DNA of 53,321 bases from an uncultured bacterium (GTDB taxonomy: Bacteria > Verrucomicrobiota > Kiritimatiellia > CAIKKV01 > CAITUY01). Made by a program: the position numbers and the translations under genes. The notes beneath the pieces are model-generated. The model worked only from the letters and a program-made list of their open reading frames with translations. It was not told where the DNA came from and did not search any database. Position 1 is the stretch's first letter. Each line of letters starts with the position of its first letter. Of this stretch, positions 8,993 through 17,512 are shown piece by piece. The stretch is taken from assembly GCA_903958395.1 (NCBI GenBank), contig CAJBSZ010000247.1:1-53321 (forward strand), given 5' to 3'.

Positions 8993-10584
8993 TCTCCACG
9001 GACCTTCCGACGCAACAGATTCGCCAGAGTGTGGGTTTCATGCACCCGGAAGATCCAGGTCATTCCGAAATAAACCAGTCCGCCCACGGCAATCTCGACG
9101 GCCAATGCCGCGACCAGCCAGGGAAACGTCTGACCGAACCCGGCCAGCCAGTGCTTCAGATTCAACACCACCACGCCACAGGCCAGGGCTGGCACACCGA
9201 TCGCCATGGCATAGCGGAACCAGCGCCGCCAACTTCCGTAATTCACATCGGCCCTGAGATACAAGGCCAATTGCAGGAAGTTCACCAGTGCCAGGCAACC
9301 GGTGCTGGCCGCAAGCCCCACATGACCCAAGTGGAAATACTTCACCAGAGTGAAGTTCATCACCAGGTTAAGCCCGATTCCCACGAGACTGACCATCAGC
9401 GGCGTCCGACGCCGGTCGAGCGCGAAAAAACAGGGCGTCAGAACCTTGATCGCGGCATAGCCGGACAGTCCGATGGAAAACGCGCGCAGGGCGTCAGCCG
9501 TCAGGAATGTGTCGGCTGAATTAAATTTTCCGTGCTCATAGATGACCCGTATAATATCGGGAGCCAGCACCACCAACCCCACCGTTGCCGGGATTGTCAG
9601 GAAAAACGCCAGTCGCAGGGACTCCTCAATGGTCTTGCCGACTCCGCCCATATCAGAACGGGCATGCAGGCGCGCCACGGCCGGGAGGGTGACCGTTGCA
9701 ATGGCGACCCCAAACACCCCGATGGGGAACTGCATCAGGCGAAAGGCGCAGTTCAACCAGCCGCGCGCTCCATTGATTTCCGAGGCAAACATCCCGTTAA
9801 CCAGGACATTGACCTGAACGGCCGCGCCGGCAATCATACTCGGCCAGGCCAGCGCCCAGACCTGACGCAGGCGGGGATTGCTGAAATCCAGGGTCCACCG
9901 GAACCGGAACCCGAGCTTCCAGAGCGAGGGGAGTTGCATTCCCAACTGGGCCAATCCGCCCAGCATGACTCCCAGTGTCACACCATACAAAGCCCGCTCG
10001 GAAAAGTTAGGATGCCGCCAGTTCGCCTGCGGGTCGAAAACAAAGGCCAGCAATACGCCACCCACCACGGAAACAATATTGAACACCGTTGAGGCCGATG
10101 CGGGCAGGCCGAAAATAAAACGGGCATTGAGAATGCCCATCACCACCGATGCCAGCGAAACCAGCATGATGAAAGGGAAGAGAATCCGGGTCAGCGTGAC
10201 GGTCAGCTCAAATTTTCCAGGAACCTCGTGAAACCCGAAATTCGTGATTTGAACCAGAAGCGGACTCGCCGCTATGCCCACCACACATATCCCGCCCATA
10301 ATCACGAGCATGGCACTGAACAGCAGACTGGCCAGGTGCCAGGCCGGGGGCTCCCCCTCCTTTTCGAGAGTCTTTGTAAAGGTCGTGGTGAACGCCGTTG
10401 ACAGGGCGCCTTCCGCAAACAGATCGCGAAGCAAGTTTGGGATCTGAAAGGCCGCCAGAAACGCATCCAGGCATTTGCCGGTTCCGAACATGGCGGCAAA
10501 AACCTGTTCGCGGACGAGCCCCAGAATCCGGGATCCCATCACGGCCAGCCCCACCACTCCCGCTGATTTACGATGATCACTCAT
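8989..10584 (-). CDS. murJ: Lipid II flippase MurJ (MviN)
   Basis: A 531-residue polytopic inner-membrane protein with about 14 hydrophobic segments. The N terminus has the MurJ hallmarks GLVREQVFA and FAEGALSTAF, which include arginine and acidic positions important for flipping the peptidoglycan precursor lipid II. Length is normal for the family. It is first in the murJ-rlmN-rsmB operon and its stop overlaps the rlmN start (ATGA). No strong Shine-Dalgarno precedes the ATG at 10584; a sigma-70-like element ends only about ten bases upstream, so the leader may be very short. Confidence 0.94.
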   Translation of the reverse strand: MSDHRKSAGVVGLAVMGSRILGLVREQVFAAMFGTGKCLDAFLAAFQIPNLLRDLFAEGALSTAFTTTFTKTLEKEGEPPAWHLASLLFSAMLVIMGGICVVGIAASPLLVQITNFGFHEVPGKFELTVTLTRILFPFIMLVSLASVVMGILNARFIFGLPASASTVFNIVSVVGGVLLAFVFDPQANWRHPNFSERALYGVTLGVMLGGLAQLGMQLPSLWKLGFRFRWTLDFSNPRLRQVWALAWPSMIAGAAVQVNVLVNGMFASEINGARGWLNCAFRLMQFPIGVFGVAIATVTLPAVARLHARSDMGGVGKTIEESLRLAFFLTIPATVGLVVLAPDIIRVIYEHGKFNSADTFLTADALRAFSIGLSGYAAIKVLTPCFFALDRRRTPLMVSLVGIGLNLVMNFTLVKYFHLGHVGLAASTGCLALVNFLQLALYLRADVNYGSWRRWFRYAMAIGVPALACGVVVLNLKHWLAGFGQTFPWLVAALAVEIAVGGLVYFGMTWIFRVHETHTLANLLRRKVRGE

Positions 10585-10594
10585 GAAGCGATCT

Positions 10595-10624
10595 ATTAAA
10601 CAGGCCGGAAGCCGCCCCCGTCAA
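10595..10624 (-). promoter_or_regulatory. Possible sigma-70 promoter of murJ operon
   Basis: On the minus strand TTGACG (10624-10619) and TTTAAT (10600-10595) are separated by 18 bases. Each hexamer matches its consensus at five of six positions. The predicted start of transcription is only a few bases from the murJ ATG at 10584. Confidence 0.45.
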
Positions 10625-10703
10625 GGTCGCAAAAAGGAATGGAGTTTGAATGACTGGCGTCACATAGGACCGCCAAGGCTGTAGCGGTTTAGCGGAAGCG
10701 TTC

Positions 10704-12731
10704 TTAGCGCCCGCCGACCTGGGCTACGTTCACGACCGGAAGTTCGCGGCGCGCCGCCCATTCCGTCCAGCCCGCATCGTACCAACGCACATTCGAGTAG
10801 CCGAGCAGGTGCTTGAGCACAAAGTAAGTCTGGCTGGCCTGGTGACCGGTGCGGCAGTGTACAATGATTTCCGTATCCTTCGACGGGATCATCAGGGCGT
10901 AGGCGGCCGACAGGGCATCGCGCGGCTTCAGGGCAACGACCTTGTTGGAACTCGTGACCACATCCTCAGTGAACGGGCGGTTCTGCGCGCCGGGAATGTG
11001 GCCGGCGCGGGCTTCGTCCGACTTCTGGCCCACGTAGAAGTCTGTGGGGCGGACGTCAATGATCACCGTGCCGGGTTTGCCAAGGGCGGTGACCACCGTC
11101 CCGAAGTCCACGGTGAAGCGATCGGCGTCCTGACTGGCGGGGTATTTTGAGGCCGCTACGGCGGGTAGCGCAGAGTCCGCAGGCCTCCCCTCATGAATCC
11201 ACTTGGCGTAGCCGCCGTTCAGGACGGCGAAGTTCAGGTGCCCCAGCCGTTCAAACGCCATACCGGCCAGCGTCGAGTCATGTAACTTGTCGCCGGACAC
11301 GAGCACAATGGTGTCCGAGGGATTGAGTCCCAAAAGCGAAAACTGAGCCGCCAGCATGGTCGCCGGCAGGAGCATGGAAGGCACACCGCCGACGTTCCCG
11401 CGAAGACTCTCCACGTTCAGGCTGAGTGAGCCGGGAATGTGCGCGGAGTTGTATTCGGGCTGAGGCCGCAGATCGATGATCTTGAGGCCCGGCGCGTCGA
11501 GGCGGCCTGCCAACCAGTCGGTCTCGACAACATGCGGTTTGGGGCCGCTTGCCAGGGGGGTGGCAAGTCCTACAAGAGTTGAAACGTCGTCAGCGGTGAA
11601 AAACGTGCGCCAGGCGTTGATGCGGGCTACTGCCGCAGCCGACATCGGTTCCGGACGCAACGAGACGGGCTTGAGGCAGATATCCCGAAATCCCTGGAGT
11701 CCGTCCGTGAGCAAGTATACGTTGACGAACCCCTGGCGCTGAAGCGAATCACGGGCCTGGGCGGGATGTGTCATTCCGTTGGAGTAGAGAACAATCACCC
11801 CCTTGTTCTTTCGGGGCTGGAGGGTCTCCGCCAATTGGGTCAGCGGCACGTTGACGGCACCACGGATGCGGTAGGTGTTGAACTCGGCCGGTGGCCGCAC
11901 ATCGACAAGCATGAGATCTGACTCCCCGGCCATCAGGCGGTCGGCCAGTTCCTCGGGCATGATGTGGTCGCGCCCCTCTTGGACTTTTGCCATGAGGATT
12001 TTTTCGTCCGCTGACGGCGCCGTGGCAAGGCCTGTCGGGGCCCGGGTAACAGCTGTCGAGGCGGGAGAAAGCACGAATAAGCCCAGCGCCACCGCCACGA
12101 GGGCCAGACTGAACGCCTTGAGGAAAGGTGATCCAAGATAGGCTGAGCGGCCCATGCGAGTCTTTTCAGCCCACTCGGCCAACCAGAAGGCCGTCACGGC
12201 CACGCATGTAAACACCAGAATAAAGGCGTTCCGCGACATGCCTAGAGTGTCATACACCAGCTGCACTCCCTGATCCCCTGCCCTGTACAGTCCGCCGATT
12301 ATGGGAAAAAGCTCATTGAACAATATGCTGCCCCCGATCGTACCGACCAGAAATACAAGCGCGTCGATCCGGCCGGCGGCCAGGCCAGCCGCCGCCGTGC
12401 CGGGGCACCACCCCCCCATGGCAAAACCCACGCCGAACAATAGGCCACCCACGATTTGAGCACCATAGATAGTCGGCATGAAGAAGATCTTGTCCATGTG
12501 AATCCACCCGAAGGCCGTCAGGTATGAAAGGCCCAGCATGGCCGTAATGAGCGCCGAGAACATCACCTTCACGACAGCCATGTCGGTAAAGTAGAAGACG
12601 CCGGCCAGACGGCGCGAACTACTGAAGCCTGCCCGTTCCAGAGCAAAACCGAAACCTATCCCGATCAGCAGGGCGAGAAAGAAGGCCATCGGAGTTCCGA
12701 GGGTGTCGAGGCTGTAAAGGGTGTTAATCAT
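10704..12731 (-). CDS. YeeE/YedE (TsuA-like) sulfur transporter half fused to three rhodanese domains
   Basis: I chose the ATG at 12731 (675 residues) because AGGAGG lies seven bases upstream and the overlap with the previous gene shrinks to 8 bases; an earlier ATG at 12824 has neither. Residues 1-225 form several membrane segments with the GGWCPGT motif (Cys109) typical of the YeeE/YedE thiosulfate-uptake family. Three rhodanese-like domains follow at about 258-360, 403-520 and 535-665. Only the third keeps an active-site loop, HCRTGHQAS with Cys626; the others read YSNGMTH and SGDKLHDS. The last two resemble a two-domain thiosulfate sulfurtransferase. Inferred role: uptake of thiosulfate or a related sulfur species and relay of the sulfane sulfur. 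Which side of the membrane the rhodaneses face is not known. Confidence 0.82.
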   Translation of the reverse strand: MINTLYSLDTLGTPMAFFLALLIGIGFGFALERAGFSSSRRLAGVFYFTDMAVVKVMFSALITAMLGLSYLTAFGWIHMDKIFFMPTIYGAQIVGGLLFGVGFAMGGWCPGTAAAGLAAGRIDALVFLVGTIGGSILFNELFPIIGGLYRAGDQGVQLVYDTLGMSRNAFILVFTCVAVTAFWLAEWAEKTRMGRSAYLGSPFLKAFSLALVAVALGLFVLSPASTAVTRAPTGLATAPSADEKILMAKVQEGRDHIMPEELADRLMAGESDLMLVDVRPPAEFNTYRIRGAVNVPLTQLAETLQPRKNKGVIVLYSNGMTHPAQARDSLQRQGFVNVYLLTDGLQGFRDICLKPVSLRPEPMSAAAVARINAWRTFFTADDVSTLVGLATPLASGPKPHVVETDWLAGRLDAPGLKIIDLRPQPEYNSAHIPGSLSLNVESLRGNVGGVPSMLLPATMLAAQFSLLGLNPSDTIVLVSGDKLHDSTLAGMAFERLGHLNFAVLNGGYAKWIHEGRPADSALPAVAASKYPASQDADRFTVDFGTVVTALGKPGTVIIDVRPTDFYVGQKSDEARAGHIPGAQNRPFTEDVVTSSNKVVALKPRDALSAAYALMIPSKDTEIIVHCRTGHQASQTYFVLKHLLGYSNVRWYDAGWTEWAARRELPVVNVAQVGGR

Positions 12732-13257
12732 ACCATTGCCTCCTGACGAACCAGGCGGTAGCATAGCCGCTGACAAAAAGACAAAGCATGAACACGATGC
12801 TGCCGCTGAGCAGCAGTGCGCCACCGCTCAGTGCCTGCCCGGAAGTGCAACCCTGGGCCAGCCGGCTCGCAAAGCCGGCGAGCAGTCCGCCCATGAGGGC
12901 GTACCCGAGGCGACGTTTCACGGACGCTGCGGCGCCGCGTTCGACCTGGATTCGCATGCGGTTCGCCAGGAGCGCCGAGAAGAGAGCGCCAATGAACGTT
13001 CCCACGAACATAAAGACCAGGTAGTAGTTCAGTGGCTTGGCGCCCCACTTGCCAAAGTACTCGCTGCCGAGCGTGTGCGGCGCCGAAACGCACATTGAAA
13101 CCGAAGCGCCCATCCTTGCGATGCCGCCCGACGCTCCCAGGCCAGCCCCGAGAATGACGAAGGAAGCCAGGAGCACAAGCCCGAGCAGGATGCCTGCCAG
13201 GTAGGGGTTTGCATAGGGTTTAGGGCCATCCGGAGGAATGTGAATGGTGTTGTTCAT
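12724..13257 (-). CDS. YeeE/YedE family transporter, small subunit
   Basis: A 177-residue membrane protein with about four or five hydrophobic helices. It contains the family motif GCTSGQALSGGA with its conserved cysteine, and a second cysteine in SMCVSAPH. YeeE/YedE proteins (TsuA, PmpA/PmpB) take up thiosulfate by passing it along membrane cysteines. Here the transporter appears split in two genes, this one and the next, which carries the rhodanese domains. It starts 4 bases after the stop of the MBL-rhodanese gene and overlaps the next gene by 8 bases, so all three are probably translated together. Confidence 0.85.
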   Translation of the reverse strand: MNNTIHIPPDGPKPYANPYLAGILLGLVLLASFVILGAGLGASGGIARMGASVSMCVSAPHTLGSEYFGKWGAKPLNYYLVFMFVGTFIGALFSALLANRMRIQVERGAAASVKRRLGYALMGGLLAGFASRLAQGCTSGQALSGGALLLSGSIVFMLCLFVSGYATAWFVRRQWYD

Positions 13258-13261
13258 ACGC

Positions 13262-15274
13262 TCAGCACCCCGCGCTTTTCTTTTTAGGCGGCTCAGGCGC
13301 CACCGGGGCCGGTGCCGGTGCGGCCGGCTTGATTACCGGCACAACGGCCGCCGGTGCAGGCGAACCCGCCTGCAAAGGTGCCGCGGACTCGTTCCAGTAG
13401 GCCTCCAACCCGCCGAACAGGACCTTGATCGGGCGTGCCGTCTTCTGGGATAGAATGCCGCCGACGGCCATGGCCAGGGAGCCGTCGCGGTCCACGAGCA
13501 CGAGCGGAACCGCGCCGTTCAGGTAGGCGGGATTGGCGACCACGTCGGCAATGTCCACGTTCATGGCGCCAGGCAGATTGAAGTCTGCGAACTGCGTTGA
13601 CGGTCGCACATCCACGATCTCGAACGTGCCCGGCAGGTCCATAAGCAAGCGCTTCAGGTCGGCGGCGGCGATGCGGTCCGGGAGTCTGATGGCCCGCGCG
13701 GGGGCGGCGGCCGTGCCGTGTCCGCCTCCGGTGACGCCCAGGGTCGGCAGCCCGGCCGCGATCCAGGCCTCGCTACCGCCGTCCATGTTGAAAACTTCCT
13801 TGAAGCCCTGCTTGAGCAGGACCGAGGCGCCCATGCTGGAGCGGTAGGCGGAGTTGCAGACCGTCAGCACCGGCATATCCTTGGAAAGCCGCTTGCTGTC
13901 GGTAAACAGCTTGTTGATCGGTATGTTGAGTACATTGCCAATGCGCAACGCCATCCACTCGCTCGGGAGGCGCACATCCACTACAATCGGCGCTGCGCCG
14001 GCTTGCATCTGCTGATACAGATCCTGAGCCTTCAAGAGCGTGAGGGAGCCCAGAGGCAGCTTCGCCTGTTTCCACGCCTCCACGCCGCCCTGCAGAAAAC
14101 CGGTGGGCGCATCATAGCCGATCCGCTTCAGGCGGAAAGCCGCCTCACGCACCTCGTCGTCCGAGCCCACGAGAACAAAAGGCTCGCCCCACGGGAGCAT
14201 GATGCCGGTCCACGTCTCGAAACGGCCCCGTACGCCGATGCTGATCGCACCCTGCGGATGGGCCGCGGCGAACGCCTTGGCGTCACGAATGTCGATCAGC
14301 CAGACGCCTTTCTTCCCCTGGGCAAAAATATCAGCGGCGTACAGGGCTGGGGGCGCGGACTTGTCCCAATCCACAAGGGGCGGCCCATCGTGGTTCATTT
14401 TGGCGTTGTGCTTGAAATACTGAGGAGCGTCGGGAAGGCCGTCAATAACGGCCATGACATAGGACAGCAGGTCCTTATGCTGAAGGTAGACGTTCTCCCG
14501 GCGCTGTTCCCCGATGGTGGAAACCGGCTTATCGCTCAGATGGGCACCACAGAGGGATCCTGCGCCGTGGGCCGGGAAGAACTTCGTGTCGTCGGGGAGT
14601 CTGGACAGTTTATCCTTCCAGGAATGGAATCCCATCTCGGCCAGCGCGGCGGCGCTCATGCCTTCGCCCATCAAGTCCGGGCGGCCCACGCTGCCGATGA
14701 AGAGCGTGTCGCCGGTGAGGACAAACCTAGGGTTCCTTTCGTTCGCCGGGGTGTACACGTAGAGGCATGTCCCGTCGGGGGTATGACCGGGCGTGGTCAC
14801 GATCATGCCGCGCACCGTGCCGAAGGTGATGACATCGCCGTCCTTGACGGGTCTGTGCGGAAAGCCGGCCCCGGTGTCTTTGTTCATGATGATCTCCGCT
14901 CCAGTGGCCTTGGCGAGTTCCGCATGTCCTGCTACAAAATCGGCATGGGAATGAGTCAAGTACACCCGCGTGATCTTCAGACCCAGTTCCTGCGCGTCTT
15001 TCAGGTAACGGCTGATATCGCGGGCAGGATCAATAATCAGCGCCTCGCCCCCACTGCCGATCATGTAAGAATAGTGTGAAAGGACCGGCAGGTTGTACTG
15101 CCGGAAGACGAAATCCAGTGTCTTCTGTTCTGTCTCCTTGACCAGCTGAACGCTGGCGGCCTCGTCACCATGAGTTGCCGCCTCCGCGTCCCCTGGCAGC
15201 CCGCCCGCCTGTGCGGAAACGGCACCCAGCATAATCACCATTGAGATGCACATGACAAAACGATCGTTCTTCAT
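13262..15274 (-). CDS. Exported metallo-beta-lactamase-fold persulfide dioxygenase-like protein with three rhodanese domains
   Basis: Start at 15274 was chosen because GAGAGGAG lies eight bases upstream and the protein then begins with a signal peptide ending near AQA (residue 23); 670 residues. The MBL domain (about 50-265) has THSHADF with His108 and His110, TPGHTPDG with His164, and LTGDTLF with Asp189, matching the ETHE1-type iron ligands. AHGAGSLCG is also typical of the MBL-rhodanese group. Rhodanese-like domains lie at about 310-410, 415-510 and 535-630; only the middle one has an active-site cysteine (VCNSAYRSS, Cys473). A Pro/Ala-rich tail ends in KKKSAGC. Family role: oxidation of persulfide sulfur to sulfite. 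The signal peptide suggests action in the periplasm. Confidence 0.85.
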   Translation of the reverse strand: MKNDRFVMCISMVIMLGAVSAQAGGLPGDAEAATHGDEAASVQLVKETEQKTLDFVFRQYNLPVLSHYSYMIGSGGEALIIDPARDISRYLKDAQELGLKITRVYLTHSHADFVAGHAELAKATGAEIIMNKDTGAGFPHRPVKDGDVITFGTVRGMIVTTPGHTPDGTCLYVYTPANERNPRFVLTGDTLFIGSVGRPDLMGEGMSAAALAEMGFHSWKDKLSRLPDDTKFFPAHGAGSLCGAHLSDKPVSTIGEQRRENVYLQHKDLLSYVMAVIDGLPDAPQYFKHNAKMNHDGPPLVDWDKSAPPALYAADIFAQGKKGVWLIDIRDAKAFAAAHPQGAISIGVRGRFETWTGIMLPWGEPFVLVGSDDEVREAAFRLKRIGYDAPTGFLQGGVEAWKQAKLPLGSLTLLKAQDLYQQMQAGAAPIVVDVRLPSEWMALRIGNVLNIPINKLFTDSKRLSKDMPVLTVCNSAYRSSMGASVLLKQGFKEVFNMDGGSEAWIAAGLPTLGVTGGGHGTAAAPARAIRLPDRIAAADLKRLLMDLPGTFEIVDVRPSTQFADFNLPGAMNVDIADVVANPAYLNGAVPLVLVDRDGSLAMAVGGILSQKTARPIKVLFGGLEAYWNESAAPLQAGSPAPAAVVPVIKPAAPAPAPVAPEPPKKKSAGC

Positions 15275-15643
15275 ACCATGCTCCTCTCGACTGAAGGTTG
15301 ACAATAACAGTACAACGTATAACAGGACACCAGCATCCCATAGCCATAACTAAAACACACGCACGCCGATCCCGCGAAACCTCGCAACGTCACAGAATCC
15401 ATGGCTTGTTGTGATATTGCCGACAACAGCAATGCATAGTCAAACTGATTTTCAGCGTCGAAAAGATCGGTCCACTTGGTTTTGTTTTGCTTGTACCGTG
15501 GACGCATGAAAAATCGAATCAAGACAAGAAAGTAATGGGGCACTGAGAAGGGGGTAAGGGGGGATTCTGCCTGCTTTTAGACTCTATGGGATGCTCGTGA
15601 GTTTGAATTGATCATGCCCGCCGGGTAGCTTATAACCTTCCGC
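15275..15643. other. Intergenic region between divergent sulfur operon and PHP-like gene
   Basis: This 369-base stretch holds the leaders of two divergent transcription units. The right end carries a sigma-70-like promoter for the plus-strand gene. A G-rich patch (15547-15565) and a relatively AT-rich stretch around 15440-15530 are visible. No convincing minus-strand promoter hexamers, conserved small ORF or RNA gene could be recognised; a 90-codon minus ORF overlaps the signal-peptide gene and looks spurious. Confidence 0.6.
15608..15636 (+). promoter_or_regulatory. Sigma-70 promoter, probably giving a leaderless mRNA
   Basis: TTGATC (15608-15613), a 17-base spacer and TATAAC (15631-15636). 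The ATG of the next gene is at 15644, only seven bases after the -10 element, so transcription should begin at or next to the start codon. No Shine-Dalgarno sequence is present. Confidence 0.6.
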
Positions 15644-16456
15644 ATGGCAACAGCGCTCACGCAATTCATCATAGACGGACATCTGCATCTGTATCCCCGA
15701 TACGATGTGGCCCGTGCTATAAACTGCCTGCTGGACAATCTGGGCAAGTTCACATCCCCATCCGGCGGGGCGAGCGCTGTATTCATGGGACTTCTGGCGG
15801 AAAGCCAGTCATGCCGGTTTTATCAGGAGATTTTGAAGGACGGGAAAGCCTGCCAATACGGTCCCTTCACACTGGTTGCGGGGCCGGATGCGGGCGCGAT
15901 CACCCTCTTGAAGCACGACCAGATCATGGGGTATCTCATTGCAGGACGGCAGATTGTGACCGCCGAGAAGCTGGAGATTCTGGCACTGGGCATGGATGTT
16001 TCCGTTAAGAATGGCCTGTCTGCGGAAGACACGCTTAAGGCGATCCGGGCCCAAGATGCCGTACCGGTTCTCAGTTGGTCGCCAGGAAAATGGTTTTTCA
16101 GCCGCGGCAAACGGATCCGGGCACTGATTGAAACGCAAGCGGCTGGAAGTTTCCTCATCGGCGACACCGGGCTTCGGCCCACCTTCTGGCCGTTACCGAG
16201 CCTCATGAAAATGGCTTCCCGGCGCGGCTACACGATCATCGGCGGCTCCGACCCCCTGCCCCTGGCAGGCGAAGAGTGCTGGATTGGAACCTATGGAATG
16301 ACGGTAATGGCGGAGTTCGACCGGGAAAAGCCGGCGGAAAGTTTGCGACGTCTACTCGCCAACCCGCCCCCCCCCTTCACCCCCATAGGGCACCGCACCC
16401 CTCCATTTGCATTCTTCTCGCGATGGATCCGGAATCAATCTGGATTGACAAACTGA
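15644..16456 (+). CDS. PHP-domain-like protein with altered metal-site motifs
   Basis: A 270-residue soluble protein. The N terminus DGHLHLYPRYD resembles the DxHxH start of PHP phosphoesterases. Later, GRQIVTAEKLEILALGMD recalls the strand carrying the PHP acidic ligand, WSPGKW sits where HPxG usually is, and GGSDPLPLAGEE sits where GSDAH is expected. Several metal ligands therefore seem replaced, and the activity may be changed or lost. A run of nine C bases (16367-16375) lies near the 3' end, and the roughly 25 residues after it look out of character. The following gene is 46 bases downstream on the same strand. The family assignment is by eye; substrate unknown. Confidence 0.5.
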   Translation: MATALTQFIIDGHLHLYPRYDVARAINCLLDNLGKFTSPSGGASAVFMGLLAESQSCRFYQEILKDGKACQYGPFTLVAGPDAGAITLLKHDQIMGYLIAGRQIVTAEKLEILALGMDVSVKNGLSAEDTLKAIRAQDAVPVLSWSPGKWFFSRGKRIRALIETQAAGSFLIGDTGLRPTFWPLPSLMKMASRRGYTIIGGSDPLPLAGEECWIGTYGMTVMAEFDREKPAESLRRLLANPPPPFTPIGHRTPPFAFFSRWIRNQSGLTN

Positions 16457-16502
16457 CCCAAAATGGACTCAATACGTCCCTTTTATCCAGAAAGAGGCTC
16501 TT

Positions 16503-17492
16503 ATGACAGCAAGTGAACAGGCAATCGGAAGCAAAGGATGGGTTTCATTCCGTCCTGAAATCAAGGTCATGGACGTGACAATCCGCGATGGCGGATTAAT
16601 GAATGACCACAAATTCGATGTCGATTTGGTCAAGAAGGTGTACCAGACTTGCTGCGCGGCCGGCGTTGACTACATGGAGCTCGGCTACAAGGGGTCAAAG
16701 AAGGTTTTCTCCCAGACGGAAAACGGCCTGTGGAAATTCTGTGATGAGGATGTTCTCAGGCAGGTTGTTGGCGACAAAAAGGGCGATCTCAAGCTCTCCG
16801 TCATGGCCGATGCCGAGCGTACCGATTACAAGACCGACATTCTCCCCCGCGACAAGAGCGTGATCGACATGATCCGCGTCGCCACCTATGTCCACCAGAT
16901 CCCCATGGCGCTGGAGATGATCAAGGATGCCCATGAGAAGGGTTACGAGACCACGGTGAACCTGATGGCCATCTCCACTGTTCCGGAGTATGAACTGGAT
17001 GGCGCCCTGGAAGCGCTCTGCCAATCGGACGTGGATATCGTTTACCTCGTGGACAGTTTCGGAACGCTCTATAGCGAACAGATCCGGGCGTTGATGAACA
17101 AATTTAAGAAGTTTGCCAAAGCCGGTGACCAGCAGATTGGAATCCACACCCACAACAACTGCCAGCTGGCCTATGCCAATACCATTGAGGCGATCATCTG
17201 CGGCGCCAATTATCTCGACGCCAGTCTGGCGGGCCTTGGCCGCGGCGCGGGCAATTGCCAGATGGAACTTCTACTCGGGTTTCTCCACAACCCGAAGTAC
17301 CGCATCCGTCCACTACTGCAATGCATCCAGGAAACCATTGAGCCCCTGCGCAAGGACTTCTTCTGGGGCTACAGCATTCCCTACATGATCAGCGGTATCC
17401 TGAACCGCCACCCGCGCGAGGCTATTCAGTTCATGGAAAGCGGCAACACCCACGACATCGTCAAGTTCTACGACGAAATGACCGCGTTCTGA
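16503..17492 (+). CDS. DRE-TIM metallolyase / 4-hydroxy-2-oxovalerate aldolase-like protein
   Basis: A 329-residue TIM-barrel protein of the HMGL-like superfamily. The first strand reads MDVTIRDGG, with RDGG in place of the usual RDG-x-Q; this matches the aldolase catalytic-domain family often found in polysaccharide or nucleotide-sugar clusters. IHTHNNCQLAYANT provides the two metal-binding histidines, and ASLAGLGRGAGNC is the conserved glycine-rich loop. AGAAAGAGG lies six bases before the ATG. Expected chemistry is a metal-dependent aldol or retro-aldol reaction, but the substrate cannot be read from the sequence. Confidence 0.75.
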   Translation: MTASEQAIGSKGWVSFRPEIKVMDVTIRDGGLMNDHKFDVDLVKKVYQTCCAAGVDYMELGYKGSKKVFSQTENGLWKFCDEDVLRQVVGDKKGDLKLSVMADAERTDYKTDILPRDKSVIDMIRVATYVHQIPMALEMIKDAHEKGYETTVNLMAISTVPEYELDGALEALCQSDVDIVYLVDSFGTLYSEQIRALMNKFKKFAKAGDQQIGIHTHNNCQLAYANTIEAIICGANYLDASLAGLGRGAGNCQMELLLGFLHNPKYRIRPLLQCIQETIEPLRKDFFWGYSIPYMISGILNRHPREAIQFMESGNTHDIVKFYDEMTAF

Positions 17493-17512
17493 AGACTGCC
17501 GACGCTGCCATA

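Noticed and set aside
12732-12824. Longer N terminus for the YeeE-rhodanese protein
   Set aside because: It would overlap the upstream YeeE gene by about 100 bases and adds a Cys/Ser-rich segment not seen in the family; the ATG at 12731 has AGGAGG.
13718-15079. 453-codon plus-strand ORF opposite the MBL-rhodanese gene
   Set aside because: Shadow ORF in GC-rich DNA. The minus strand carries metal-ligand and rhodanese motifs and a signal peptide with a good ribosome-binding site.
15271-15543. 90-codon minus-strand ORF upstream of the sulfur operon
   Set aside because: It overlaps the ribosome-binding site and start of the MBL-rhodanese gene, has no own ribosome-binding site and shows a random composition.
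15547-15565. G-rich patch considered as a G-quadruplex
   Set aside because: Only two or three G runs are present, not the four needed for an intramolecular quadruplex.
16276-16506. Alternative frame after the poly-C run of the PHP-like gene
   Set aside because: It could represent the true C terminus if the C run length were wrong, but nothing in the alternative tail is recognisably more PHP-like, so I kept the frame as given and listed the C run as a finding.
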